A DNA stretch of 64,000 nucleotides. Source: Myxococcales bacterium. GTDB taxonomy: Bacteria; Myxococcota_A; Polyangia; Palsa-1104. Position 1 is the first letter of the stretch. Each line of letters starts with the position of its first letter. The notes below the pieces were generated by a model. That model worked only from the letters and a program-made list of their open reading frames with translations, made no database searches and was not told where the DNA came from. Below, piece after piece: positions 9,084 to 17,958 of the stretch. The stretch covers positions 62,001 through 126,000 of the forward strand of contig PNAM01000010.1 of the NCBI GenBank assembly GCA_003170275.1. Reading direction: 5' to 3'. The position numbers and the translations under genes are program-made.

Positions 9084-10484
9084 CTACCTGAGCGGCACCC
9101 CGTCGGCGCGGAGGGCCTTCATCTCGTCGGAGAGGCGCTGGTACCAGCGCCGAATGCTCGCGCACGTGTCCCGGCGCTCGGTCTGAAGCTGCGAGGCGTT
9201 CGCCAGAAGTTGTCGTCGCGCGTGTTCATGGTGCTGCTCGAGCGCCCTGAGATGGGCTTCGATCTCCTGCACAGCCGTGGACGACCCCGCCCCACCGATT
9301 CGGCTCGAACGCGCCAGCCGATCGAGCGTCGCGCGTAGGGCAGCCTCGCGATCATGCCGCTGCTTGTCGAGGAGTCGCTGGTCCTCCCGCGCGCGTTCGA
9401 GTGCGGCATCCGCGTACGCCAGGTGAGCCTCTAGATCGTCGACCCTGGCAAGAACCGCGAGAAAGCTTGGCCGGCGAACCTCGTGATGATCTCGTAGCCG
9501 CGTAGCCATACCAAGAAGCGCCTGGCGAACCGAGTCGTCCGTCAGCGGTACGAGGTTGTCTGCCGGTCGCGCGTCGAGCTGAACAGTCTCCAATTCCTTG
9601 AGTGCGACCCCGATCACCACGTTTCGCCCGGTCAGGCGTCCACCCTGCAACGCGGGGAGGGCCTCAAAGGCGCGCCCGAGCTCCCCGGCGTCTTCGAATC
9701 GACGACGCGGATCTTTCTCCATGCCGCGCAGGATGATTTCGTCGAGGGCCGTCGGAATGAGTGCTCTCCGGTTCCGGCAACTCGGCGGCGAGGGCAGCTC
9801 CCGGACATGCTGAATCTCAGGACGAGGTCCGTCGAACGGCCGCCTCCCCGTGAGGAGCTCGTAGCCGATGCAGCAGATCGCATAGACCTCCGAGCGAATG
9901 TCGACGGTTGCGGAGCTCCCGACGACTTCGGGAGCAAGATAGAACGGCGAACCGTAGCGGAAGAACGACCCAGAGATGGAAGGTTGAAGGGTATCCTCGA
10001 CATCGAGCTTGGCGAGGCCGAAGTCCATCACCTTGAGCACCTCGCCAGTGGGGTGGTTCACCACCATGAGGTTCTTGGGCCGGAGATCCCGATGGAGGAC
10101 ACCTCTCTGGAAGGCGTGGTGGACCGCGCCACAAAGCTGAATGAGCAGGCGCACTGCGGCCCCGAGAATCAAGGCCGGCCCCGCCGCGATCAGTTCGTCA
10201 AGGCGCTGGCCGTCGATCCATTCGGTGACGAGGTACCAGCGCCCATCCGGGAGCTGCCCCTTGTCGTAGATGGCGACGACGTTTGGATGTGCGGCGCGAC
10301 CCAGGCTCTCGACTTCTCGTCGGAACCGCTCGGCGTGCTCGGTGTTGCGGGAGAGTTCCAGGGAGATCACCTTGACGGCGCACGAGCGTGGCCACTCGCG
10401 GTCCCATGCTCGATAGACCTTGCCGGTCGTCTCGGCGATCAAGCCCTCGATCTTGTAGCGGTTGGCGATTATCTGATCGGTCAC
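9084..10484 (-). CDS. Ser/Thr protein kinase with C-terminal coiled coil
   Basis: A 466-residue cytosolic kinase. Residues ~9-265 form a Hanks-type domain with the ATP lysine in CAVKVI, catalytic loop HRDLRPKN, metal-binding MDFGLAK, and PFYLAPE in the activation segment. The catalytic loop has arginine where HRDLKPEN has lysine, and the glycine loop is poor (IAETTGKVY), so activity may be reduced. Residues ~340-450 are charged and likely coiled coil. No membrane segment is seen. It starts 18 bp after the stop of the 258-residue gene upstream, suggesting one operon. Confidence 0.85.
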   Translation of the reverse strand: MTDQIIANRYKIEGLIAETTGKVYRAWDREWPRSCAVKVISLELSRNTEHAERFRREVESLGRAAHPNVVAIYDKGQLPDGRWYLVTEWIDGQRLDELIAAGPALILGAAVRLLIQLCGAVHHAFQRGVLHRDLRPKNLMVVNHPTGEVLKVMDFGLAKLDVEDTLQPSISGSFFRYGSPFYLAPEVVGSSATVDIRSEVYAICCIGYELLTGRRPFDGPRPEIQHVRELPSPPSCRNRRALIPTALDEIILRGMEKDPRRRFEDAGELGRAFEALPALQGGRLTGRNVVIGVALKELETVQLDARPADNLVPLTDDSVRQALLGMATRLRDHHEVRRPSFLAVLARVDDLEAHLAYADAALERAREDQRLLDKQRHDREAALRATLDRLARSSRIGGAGSSTAVQEIEAHLRALEQHHEHARRQLLANASQLQTERRDTCASIRRWYQRLSDEMKALRADGVPLR

Positions 10485-10502
10485 GGTGTGGAGGGCTCCC
10501 GT

Positions 10503-11279
10503 CTATAGGCCGGCGTTCGATGTGCGACGCGCAAGGATGCGCAACCGAGTGACCACCTCGACCTCGTTCCGCTCGAGGTTGAGGCGCACTCCGGTCGGAC
10601 CGACGCTCTCGAAGAGCCGCTTGTACGCCGTCGGCGTCATCCCGAGTTGGCGACAGAACGGAGTCCGTACGCGCTTCAAGAGATCTTTTCGAGAGGGGGG
10701 CCGCTCGGGGTCGATCGATCCGGAGTAGGCAGCCATCTCCTCGTACACGACCTTCATCTCGAGGTACTCGCCTGCGTGCAGCGTGGTCACGGTCAAGAAG
10801 TCCAGCGCCTGCGGATCGAGGTTGTCAGGTCCCTCGGTCGCGACCTGGCGGCCGCGGAAGATCACGATCCCGTGCCGCTGATCGACCAGCAGGGTGGCCA
10901 CGACAGGGCGCGGCAGAGGCTGTCCGCGCGGCTCGTTCGCAAGCCGGTCGACGAGAACCAGGCACTCCATCCAATGACGATTCGCTCGTGCGGCCAGCCC
11001 TCGGGTGGCAGCCACGTTGAGGTCGACAAGGTGCTCTCCGTCTCCGTCGCGCTCTTGCCGGGCAGCCCACAGGCCGCGTCGGTCCAGACGCACCCAGAGA
11101 TCGCGGTACGCGCGCACAAGATGCTCGGCGACCGCGTGCCATACCATTCGTTCCTGCGGCTCGTCGGGAAGCTCCCTGGGCATCACGAAGAACGGCACCA
11201 GATCAGGTCGGCAGTCGGGGAACCTGACACGAGGCGTGAAGAGCTCTACGAGATCGGGACGATCAATGGAGTCGCTCAT
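10503..11279 (-). CDS. Unknown protein upstream of the kinase, possible regulator
   Basis: A 258-residue soluble protein with no recognised family. The N-terminal half has a mixed alpha/beta pattern around MVWHAVAEHLVRAYRDLW. The centre has strands VVATLLVDQRHGIVIFRGR. The C-terminal ~70 residues (RKDLLKRV..FCRQLGMTPTAYKRLF) look like a helix-turn-helix or winged helix. It is transcribed divergently from the intact sigma-54 activator gene and directly ahead of the kinase, which fits a signalling cassette. Confidence 0.55.
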   Translation of the reverse strand: MSDSIDRPDLVELFTPRVRFPDCRPDLVPFFVMPRELPDEPQERMVWHAVAEHLVRAYRDLWVRLDRRGLWAARQERDGDGEHLVDLNVAATRGLAARANRHWMECLVLVDRLANEPRGQPLPRPVVATLLVDQRHGIVIFRGRQVATEGPDNLDPQALDFLTVTTLHAGEYLEMKVVYEEMAAYSGSIDPERPPSRKDLLKRVRTPFCRQLGMTPTAYKRLFESVGPTGVRLNLERNEVEVVTRLRILARRTSNAGL

Positions 11280-11668
11280 CGAAGTGCCCTCTCCAGGGCC
11301 AAGGCGTGGAAGAGGCTAGGGCTGAATCTTGCGAGAGTACAAAATTCTCTGCTCATTGGAATACGTTTTCATTGAGTCTCAGCCATATCGTGAAGCTGAT
11401 TACGAGATCGTTATCTCGAGTAGGGGATTCCGTGGGTGTCTCGCTATTGTTCTCGTGCGATGCGCTACATTTTCGGTGGCCGTTGCCTCCGGGCGGGTGG
11501 TGGAGCGCCACGCACGATGCGATCGCGGTGGCCGAGTCGCCATCGGCAAACGCCGCTCTTTCGAGCGTTCCGGCCACCGGCGGCCTCCGGCCACCAGCCC
11601 GGCCATGAGACGTCTTCTCGCACGCGCAGCCATCCAAGTGGCGCACGCAGCGACGGGGGACGAAACTC
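11280..11668. promoter_or_regulatory. Divergent intergenic region with palindrome
   Basis: About 390 bp separate the minus-strand kinase operon from the plus-strand activator gene and hold no convincing gene. The stretch 11340-11480 is AT-richer than its surroundings. At 11403-11418 lies the perfect inverted repeat CGAGAT-cgtt-ATCTCG, a candidate operator. No clear sigma-54 -24/-12 promoter could be identified by eye. Confidence 0.45.
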
Positions 11669-12730
11669 GTGGATCGCGGCGACAACAAGACCAACCAGCG
11701 GCGAAGGGCAGCGGACACGGCGCTGGCGCTCGCGTGCGGCATCGTCGGCACCAGCCAGGCGCTGCGCATCGCGCTAAAGGACGCGCGCTTGGTCGCCCCA
11801 ACGACAATGCCCGTGCTGTTGCTCGGGGAGACGGGCACGGGCAAGGAATCGGCTACGAACTACGTTCACAGGTGCAGCGGCCGGCCCGGCGAGCTCGTGG
11901 CGATCAACTGCGCCGCCATCTCGCCTCACCTCCTCGAGTCGGAGCTGTTCGGCCACGAGCGCGGCGCGTTCACCGGCGCCGATCGACAACGCCTCGGCGC
12001 GTTCGAGCGCGCCCACCGGGGAACGCTGTTTCTCGACGAGATTGGCGATATGCCGCTCGACCAACAGGCGAAGCTGTTGCGAACCCTCCAGGAGGGGGAG
12101 GTGCTTCGCGTGGGGGGATCGAAACTGCACAAGGCCGACGTCCGGATCGTCGCCGCCACGAACCGCGACCTCGACGGGCTAGCAGCGCAGGGGAGGTTCA
12201 GGCAAGACCTGCTGTATCGGCTCAACGCGTTTTCGCTGGTTCTGCCGCCCCTGCGAACTCGCGGCCACGATGTCGTCCAGATCGCCCGCGCCGTGCTCAC
12301 CCGGACCGCACCGGGGAAGCGCTTGTCGCGCGCTGCCGAACGTCTGCTCATGCAGTACGCCTGGCCGGGCAACATCCGGCAGCTCGAGAATGTTGTGCGC
12401 GCGGCTGCGGTGGTGGTGCGCGGATGCGTGATCACGGACGACGTACTTCGCCGCCGGCCGCCGCTCGCCGGGTTCACACCGGCGTCCGCAAGGCGTGGCG
12501 AGTCACGAGGGGCGCAGGCTCTACAACTGCTCGAGCGGCAGGGCCGGCTGTCGGCAGCATCGGTTCAGCAGGGGCTCAAGCTCTCGAGGACGCAGACCTG
12601 GCGCGTGCTCAAGATGCTCGAGCGCGAGGGTGCTGTCGTCCTGCGTGGACGCGGGTGCTCGGCGCACTACGTCGGCGCCGCGAGCGCCGGGAGCACTTCA
12701 ACGGCTTTGCTCGGAGGTGACGTCGAGTAG
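11669..12730 (+). CDS. Sigma-54-dependent activator with winged-helix C-terminus
   Basis: A 353-residue bacterial enhancer-binding protein without an N-terminal sensor domain. The AAA+ domain is complete: Walker A GETGTGKE (53-60), sigma-54 contact loop GAFTGA (99-104), Walker B LFLDEIGD (D123, E124), sensor region AATNRDL and arginine-finger segment FRQDLLYR. The C-terminus, after about residue 290, reads [19 protein letters not shown], a winged helix instead of the usual Fis-type HTH. GTG at 11669 has GGGGGA upstream. A truncated paralogue lies inverted 2.6 kb to the left. Confidence 0.88.
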   Translation: MDRGDNKTNQRRRAADTALALACGIVGTSQALRIALKDARLVAPTTMPVLLLGETGTGKESATNYVHRCSGRPGELVAINCAAISPHLLESELFGHERGAFTGADRQRLGAFERAHRGTLFLDEIGDMPLDQQAKLLRTLQEGEVLRVGGSKLHKADVRIVAATNRDLDGLAAQGRFRQDLLYRLNAFSLVLPPLRTRGHDVVQIARAVLTRTAPGKRLSRAAERLLMQYAWPGNIRQLENVVRAAAVVVRGCVITDDVLRRRPPLAGFTPASARRGESRGAQALQLLERQGRLSAASVQQGLKLSRTQTWRVLKMLEREGAVVLRGRGCSAHYVGAASAGSTSTALLGGDVE

Positions 12731-12896
12731 CTCGGGGGACGCCGAAATTTCGACAAGGAATTTGTGAGGACTTCCCGTCGGTTCGCGTTTTCTCGTCGAG
12801 GGCGGCTGATTCTCGGAGCCAAGCACGGGGCCCGATGTGAGGTTGTGTTTATCAGCGTTGGTGATCGGCACCGACGACAAACCAGGAGACGGACCC

Positions 12897-13754
12897 ATGA
12901 GCAAGAAGGCGAAGCAGAGCACGAAGGCGACGACGCAGAAGACGAATGACAAGCAGAAGTCGGCTGCCAAGGCGACCGAGAAGAAGGCCGCCGCGCCGGA
13001 GGCGAAGGCGTCCTCCAAGGCCAACGGCAAGGCGCAGAAGCAGGCCAAGGAGTCCCGCGTCGACCAGCTCTATCGGAAGGTGGGCACCGACAAGGTCTAC
13101 CGCGTCACCGCGGACGACGGCGGCAGCAACGCGCGTGTTATCCGCGTGATGCCGGACGGTTCGACGAAGGGGGACGTGATGGTGGTGAACATGAACGGGT
13201 TCGAGCGCGTCGACGCGGCCCCCAGCGTCGATCCGGACGCCGCGGTCGCCGGGGCGGGCGGCCCGTCACTCGCAGCGCCGCGCGCGAGCACGAAGCCGTT
13301 CGAGCACGACCCGCGCGTGCCGCCGGTGGGTGTGGTGATCAAGAAGGAGCACAAGGGACGTCTGCTCGAGGTCACGGTGGAGCCCGATGGTTTCTCCTTC
13401 GACGGGAAGCCCTGGCGCTCGCTGACAGCCATCACCCGCGAGGTGACGGGCATCAGCAACCCGAACGGCTTCAACTTCTTCGAGCTCAACGGGGAGGCCA
13501 AGCGCCGCTCGCTGGACCTGGGCGCGGTGAGATTCGCGCTGTCGATGCTCCCGGACCAGTACGCCCCGCTGCGCGAGGTCGAGATCGAGCGCGTGCTCGA
13601 AGGCAACCAGGTCGACGCGTGCGCGGATGCGGCCGAGCGCTTGGAGAAGGCGCGGACGCTGCTGAACGATTCGGCAAAGGCGCTCGGCGCGGCCCTCCGC
13701 GTGGTTGGCGCAAGGCGTGCGGAATTGGAGAAAGGCACGGACGCGAGCGCCTGA
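12897..13754 (+). CDS. Lysine/alanine-rich DUF2924 protein
   Basis: A 285-residue basic protein. The first ~60 residues are nearly all Lys, Ala, Gln and Thr, like a histone H1 tail. A middle part may be a small beta domain. Residues ~150-205 match DUF2924 (GRLLEVTVEPDGFSFDGKPWRSL, ending near GFNFFEL), a domain common in phage and accessory regions. AGGAG lies 10 bp before ATG 12897, which decides the start. A nucleoid- or DNA-associated role is inferred from the basic tail. Confidence 0.7.
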   Translation: MSKKAKQSTKATTQKTNDKQKSAAKATEKKAAAPEAKASSKANGKAQKQAKESRVDQLYRKVGTDKVYRVTADDGGSNARVIRVMPDGSTKGDVMVVNMNGFERVDAAPSVDPDAAVAGAGGPSLAAPRASTKPFEHDPRVPPVGVVIKKEHKGRLLEVTVEPDGFSFDGKPWRSLTAITREVTGISNPNGFNFFELNGEAKRRSLDLGAVRFALSMLPDQYAPLREVEIERVLEGNQVDACADAAERLEKARTLLNDSAKALGAALRVVGARRAELEKGTDASA

Positions 13755-13928
13755 CCGCGGGGGTTCTAATCGCCAGGGGGAGGGCAGATCAGATGGCCCT
13801 GCCCCCTGGCATTGGCCTTCCGCTCAGCCTCGACGTCGCTCGCCCACCCCGCTCGCTCGGGCATGCTCGTACGAGCGGTGGTTGGTTCTCATCGTCTCCG
13901 TTGCAGCCAGCGACTGCCGGCACATGAT

Positions 13929-14852
13929 CTAGAACTCGTTCGGCACGCCGGGCTTGTTCGGTTTCCCTCGGGTCTCGTTCTGGAAATTCCCGCCGTGCCA
14001 CTTCTCTAGGTGCTCCTTCTTCGTCACTGCGGTGACGTTGGCCGGATTGGCGGCGTGCTGCGGGAACTCGGCGACGTTGTGGAGGTGGTGGCCCTCCATC
14101 GGCTTCCCGTCGGGTCCCTTGGGCGCCTCGCCCTTCATGATCGCCTCCTTCTGCTCGGGCGACCATTTGCGCGACGGCTTGCCCTCCATCAGGCGCTTCT
14201 GCTCCTCGCGCCAGAAGCGGTCGACGCCCCGCCCCCGCGCGTTGCCCATCCGGCGATCCCACTCAAGCCGCTCGTGCTCCTCCTTGGTGAGCTGCCGGGC
14301 TTCCTTCTTCGCCTCCAGGGCGACGCGCTCGGTGTCGCTCAGCGGCTTGTGCGGGGTCTCGCGCGGGACCGGCTCGGCGGGCATCGGCCCCTGCTCGTGC
14401 TTGCGCTGGTCCGCCTTCTGCGCTTTCGCCTTGTCTGGTGGCGCGGGCGCCGGCTTGGGCTTGAGCATCACCGACGGCGCCGCGAGCTTGGCGCCGATCG
14501 CGGGCGCGGCCTCCTTCGGCGCCGCCGCGTCCTTTTGATCGGACTTGGCCTCGCCCCCGTGCAGCTTGTCGGCGACGTGATCGGCTACCGCGTCGGCTTC
14601 TTTCTCGGCTGGCTCGCCGGGCTGCGAGACTTGCGCGGCGTCCGCGTGCTGCGCCTCGCCGCCCTCGCTCTCTTTCGCAGGATCGACCTTTCGCATGGCG
14701 CGATTGGCGCCGAGAAAATTGCGAATGCGCTGCTGCGCCCACTGTCGATCGCCCTCGACGCTGCCGCCGAGCGCCTTCGGATCATCGACTTGGGTCCCGC
14801 CCTTGCCCCCCGGAGCTTGCGGTGGCCGATAGCGCAGGCCGTGGTCGCTCAT
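13929..14852 (-). CDS. Polymorphic toxin-like protein with C-terminal HNH nuclease
   Basis: A 307-residue hydrophilic protein. Near residues 75-95 it has QPGEPAEKEADAVADHVADK, very like the EADRVAD motif that precedes DUF4157 domains in secreted toxins and in cargo of extracellular contractile injection systems. A long Ala/Lys/Pro linker follows. The C-terminal ~80 residues contain GHHLHNVAEFP, NVTAVTKKEH and HGGNFQN, matching GHH-type HNH nuclease toxins. Histidines of GHH and of EH..WHGGN are the likely catalytic and metal residues. It is the last gene of a minus-strand operon and overlaps the gene upstream by 4 bp (ATGA). Secretion route is inference. Confidence 0.75.
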   Translation of the reverse strand: MSDHGLRYRPPQAPGGKGGTQVDDPKALGGSVEGDRQWAQQRIRNFLGANRAMRKVDPAKESEGGEAQHADAAQVSQPGEPAEKEADAVADHVADKLHGGEAKSDQKDAAAPKEAAPAIGAKLAAPSVMLKPKPAPAPPDKAKAQKADQRKHEQGPMPAEPVPRETPHKPLSDTERVALEAKKEARQLTKEEHERLEWDRRMGNARGRGVDRFWREEQKRLMEGKPSRKWSPEQKEAIMKGEAPKGPDGKPMEGHHLHNVAEFPQHAANPANVTAVTKKEHLEKWHGGNFQNETRGKPNKPGVPNEF

Positions 14853-15172
14853 CGACCTGCCAGACCCTCGGCGCGGGCGAGCATGTTCTCGAAGGTCTCG
14901 GTGGGTATGCGGGAGGTGGCCGGGTCGGCAGTCTCGATCGACTGGTCGTCGTTGAGCAGGTAGATCAGCGCCTCGACGCCCTTCGACTTCAGCGCGGCAA
15001 CGACGGCGCGCATGATGCCCGGCATGTCGTCGTAGGGCTCGCCCTCCACCAGGGCGGTGCCCGCCGCGAGGTGCTGCTTGACCTGCGCGAGTGACTGCCC
15101 GGTTGCAGCGCGAACCGCCGCCACGACGTCTGGCCGGCTGGTCTTCGCAGCGATCGCGATCTTCGTTCCCAT
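14849..15172 (-). CDS. Small partner of the HNH toxin, candidate immunity protein
   Basis: A 107-residue protein with GGAGG 7 bp before ATG 15172. The pattern VVAAVRAATGQSLAQVKQHL followed by VVAALKSKGVEALIYLL is reminiscent of the ribosomal L7/L12 C-terminal fold, a helical alpha/beta domain seen in some toxin-associated proteins. The 4-bp overlap with the toxin start indicates translational coupling. Immunity function is inferred only from size and tight linkage. Confidence 0.5.
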   Translation of the reverse strand: MGTKIAIAAKTSRPDVVAAVRAATGQSLAQVKQHLAAGTALVEGEPYDDMPGIMRAVVAALKSKGVEALIYLLNDDQSIETADPATSRIPTETFENMLARAEGLAGR

Positions 15173-15210
15173 GTTTGAACCTCCGAACTCCGCTCGAAAG
15201 CGACGGTGGC

Positions 15211-15669
15211 TTAGACTCGCAGCCCGAGCCAGACGAGCAGCTCGGGCACAGACGCCGTCTCGGGATCGAGGGTGTCCCCGCCCTGCGGCATGCGGAACAG
15301 CCTGAGCCATTTAACCAACGAGGTGGTCACCGCCACCAGCGCGACGAACATGAGCCAGAACGGCCAGAAATCGCCGACGGCGCTGAACGTGTGACCGGGA
15401 CGGTCGAGCGAAACGACGCCGATCAGCAGCAGCGCCGCGAACCCGATCGCAGCACCACCGAGCGACGCGCCGATGACGAAGGCATACCGTCGACGGGCGG
15501 GTTGATCCTTTTTGGCCTTGGCGCGCTTGCGCAGCTCCGCGACGACCTCGGGGGTGTCGAGCGGTACGAGCGGAGCGCCGCACGTACCGCACGACTGCTC
15601 GCCCGTGCCGAGCGTGCGGTAGCAGACGATACAGATACGATCGGGCCGTGCGGCGTCTTGGCGGTACAC
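15211..15669 (-). CDS. Zinc-ribbon membrane protein
   Basis: A 152-residue protein starting with a four-cysteine ribbon (CIVC...CGTC, residues ~13-32), then a basic linker and two predicted membrane helices (about 65-87 and 100-118). It lies 2 bp after the upstream effector-like gene and 38 bp before the candidate immunity gene in the same operon. Function unknown; an accessory role in toxin export or protection is possible. Confidence 0.6.
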   Translation of the reverse strand: MYRQDAARPDRICIVCYRTLGTGEQSCGTCGAPLVPLDTPEVVAELRKRAKAKKDQPARRRYAFVIGASLGGAAIGFAALLLIGVVSLDRPGHTFSAVGDFWPFWLMFVALVAVTTSLVKWLRLFRMPQGGDTLDPETASVPELLVWLGLRV

Positions 15670-15671
15670 GG

Positions 15672-16715
15672 CTACACCGTCACGCCGGAGATCCCGGCCT
15701 TCTTCATCAACTCGTTGATGATCCCCTGCCGGGCGCCGCGCGCGCTGCCGTACTTCTTGAGGAGCGCCTTGCCGATTGCCGCCGCCTGCTCACCCGTCGC
15801 GCCGGCCGTCGCCGCGCCGTCTTTCCGCCCAAGTTCGGCGGCCTCCTTCTGCTCTTCCGTCACCGCGCCCAGGTTGCCGCCCACCCCTTCGCCGTAAAGG
15901 AAGGCGTCGGCGAACGCGCTGGCGTAGATCGCGATGCGGGAGTCGCGGTCGCCGCGCTCGTGGGCCTCGTGGATCATCTTGAATCCCTGGTAGGTCCACT
16001 TGATCTGCGCGATCAAGACTTCGAGCCCCACAAAAGCAGCGCCCTCGACAAACTTCTCAACGGCCTCGGCGACCGCGTGCATCCCGAGCTTGCGCGCGAC
16101 GAACGCGAGGCCCTCCAGCGCCTTCTCGTGCCCGACCTCGCTCGCCACTGCTTTGACTGCCTCCGCAATCTCGCCACGACGAAGCAGATCGACGATGTGG
16201 GGCGCCGCCGCCGCCTTGATCCACGGCGTCTCGGGGATGACGCCGATCTGCGCCAGACCCTCGCCGCCCTTCGCCGCGCCCTCGCCGGCCTGCTCGATGC
16301 CCTCGCCCTTTTCGCCCTTGTCGTGCTTCTCCATGCCGGCCGCGCCGCCGGTCACGTTGTCCATGAGCACCGGATTTTCGAGCACGGGGCCGTCCTCGGC
16401 AACGCCCTCGCCACCGAAGGCGTCCGCGCCACCGTCACCGTCTGCCTTCTTCCCGCTCTTGGACTTCGCTGCCGCGCGCGCTGCGGCGATCGTCTTGGCG
16501 CGCACCAGGCCGGTCGGAGGCACGCCGTGCTTGGACTGCCACGCCTTGACCGCCTCGCCGTCGGCGGGGTCGACGCCCGTGAGCTGCTGGAACTCGCGAC
16601 GCCACTGCGCCACCTGCAGTTTGTGCTGCTGGTGGGCCGGATCTTCCGCCGCCGGTTGCGCCCCGTCCTCCCCTTTGCTGTCCTTCCCCTTCCCCTTGGC
16701 GTGCTCCTGGCTCAT
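15672..16715 (-). CDS. Effector-like protein with peptidoglycan-binding-like domain
   Basis: A 347-residue protein beginning MSQEHAKGKG; GGAGG lies 6 bp before this ATG. Residues ~35-75 (LTGVDPADGEAVKAWQSKHG, then PPTGLV) resemble a PG_binding_1 repeat. A glycine/glutamate-rich linker leads to a helical C-terminal half with amphipathic or weakly hydrophobic helices. No enzymatic motif is recognised. As first gene of the operon that ends in the HNH toxin, it may be a delivery or co-effector protein. Confidence 0.5.
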   Translation of the reverse strand: MSQEHAKGKGKDSKGEDGAQPAAEDPAHQQHKLQVAQWRREFQQLTGVDPADGEAVKAWQSKHGVPPTGLVRAKTIAAARAAAKSKSGKKADGDGGADAFGGEGVAEDGPVLENPVLMDNVTGGAAGMEKHDKGEKGEGIEQAGEGAAKGGEGLAQIGVIPETPWIKAAAAPHIVDLLRRGEIAEAVKAVASEVGHEKALEGLAFVARKLGMHAVAEAVEKFVEGAAFVGLEVLIAQIKWTYQGFKMIHEAHERGDRDSRIAIYASAFADAFLYGEGVGGNLGAVTEEQKEAAELGRKDGAATAGATGEQAAAIGKALLKKYGSARGARQGIINELMKKAGISGVTV

Positions 16716-16761
16716 CGAGCCTCCAATCCAGTGATTATCGACAAGGGGCTCGGAAAGGTTG

Positions 16762-17958
16762 CTAGTTGCGGTGAAGGAGCACGCCACCGTCGCCCGAGGC
16801 GTAGATGTCACCCGCGCTCGTTCCCCACACAGCGTACAGGAGCGTGGTCGTGCCGCTCGCCTCGGGGGCCCAGTTGGCGCCCTTGTCCACCGTGTGCAGC
16901 ACCAGGCCGTTGGTGCCGACCGCGAACGCCTCGGAGCCGCTTGCCCAGACGGAGTGCAACTCGTTCATGAACCCGCTCGTCTGGACCGTCCAGCCCGCCC
17001 CAGCGTTGTGAAGGATGATGCCTCCCTCACCGACCGCATAGACGTCGGTTGCGCTCGTGCCGAAGACCGAGTCGAGGCCGAGCATGTTGACGTCCAGCGG
17101 AGGAGGCGGAGACTGCTTCTGCCAGTTGAGGCCCTGGTCGACGCTGTGTAGGATGGTTGCGTTGGCTCCGACGATGTACACGTCTCCCGACCCGCTGCCC
17201 CAGATGCCGACGAGGAACTTGGAAACCCCGCTCGTCTGAGCTGTCCAGGTGGTGCCCGCGTTGATGGTGTGAAGGATGGTACCGATGCCACCGCCGTAGC
17301 CGACAGCCCAGAGGTTCTGAGCATCGAAGCCCCACACTCCGTAGAAGTTCGTCGTGCCGGGCACCGTCTGAGGGGACCAGGTGCCGGCGACGGTGCTCAC
17401 GAGGACGGGGTTGAGCCCGACCGCGTAGACGTTGGACACAGCAGGTACCGCGAAAACGCGCGTCAGCGTCTGGGTCGTCCCACTCGTCTCGGGGGCGAAG
17501 GCACCGCCCGCGGTCGAGTGGAAGATTCCTCCTGCCCCGCCCACCGCGTAGACATCCGTGCCCCTGCCGCCGAGGCCGATGAGTGCTTGGGTCGTCCCGG
17601 AGGAAGCCGTCTTCCATGTCGGTGGTCCGAAGTCAGGTACAGGCGTGAGATCGGGAGCTGGGGTCAAGTCAACGACCGCCAGGTCGGCCACTGCCATGTC
17701 GCCGCCGCCCAAATCGGGCATTGAAAGGTCCGTGCCGGGCGAAAACACGACGCAGTTGTTCGCCCGGTCCCCTGCGGTCTTGTCGTAGCGGAATCCCGAC
17801 GGGCACGATCCATCGGCGAGAGCGCAAACCCCGTCGGCGTCGACACACAGGCCCGGTTGCGCGGCGAGGGTGCACTGATCGTTCGTCTTGCAGTGGAAGG
17901 TCGGTTCCGAAGAGCCGCAACCGGCCAACACGCACACAACCGTCACGAACCTCACCAC
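16762..17958 (-). CDS. Lipoprotein with seven propeller-type repeats
   Basis: A ~398-residue protein starting with a short signal ending in lipobox LAGC, so it should be lipid-anchored. A Cys-rich segment (C..NDQC...C...C) is followed by an Asp-Leu/Pro linker of the kind common in myxobacterial lipoproteins. Seven repeats of ~40 residues then follow, each built around a V(W/F)G....DVYAVG core and ILHS..GG.W, consistent with a seven-bladed beta-propeller (BNR/photosynthesis-stability-like). GTG at 17958 or 17955 follows GGAGG and overlaps the TPR gene stop. Confidence 0.7.
   Translation of the reverse strand: MVRFVTVVCVLAGCGSSEPTFHCKTNDQCTLAAQPGLCVDADGVCALADGSCPSGFRYDKTAGDRANNCVVFSPGTDLSMPDLGGGDMAVADLAVVDLTPAPDLTPVPDFGPPTWKTASSGTTQALIGLGGRGTDVYAVGGAGGIFHSTAGGAFAPETSGTTQTLTRVFAVPAVSNVYAVGLNPVLVSTVAGTWSPQTVPGTTNFYGVWGFDAQNLWAVGYGGGIGTILHTINAGTTWTAQTSGVSKFLVGIWGSGSGDVYIVGANATILHSVDQGLNWQKQSPPPPLDVNMLGLDSVFGTSATDVYAVGEGGIILHNAGAGWTVQTSGFMNELHSVWASGSEAFAVGTNGLVLHTVDKGANWAPEASGTTTLLYAVWGTSAGDIYASGDGGVLLHRN

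Noticed and set aside
11280..11668. Possible sigma-54 promoter for the activator gene.
   Set aside because: No TGGCAC-N5-TTGC match could be found by eye.
14010..14963. Long plus-strand reading frames opposite the toxin operon.
   Set aside because: They are low-complexity Arg/Leu translations of the antisense strand in GC-rich DNA; the minus strand has matching start sites and HNH motifs.
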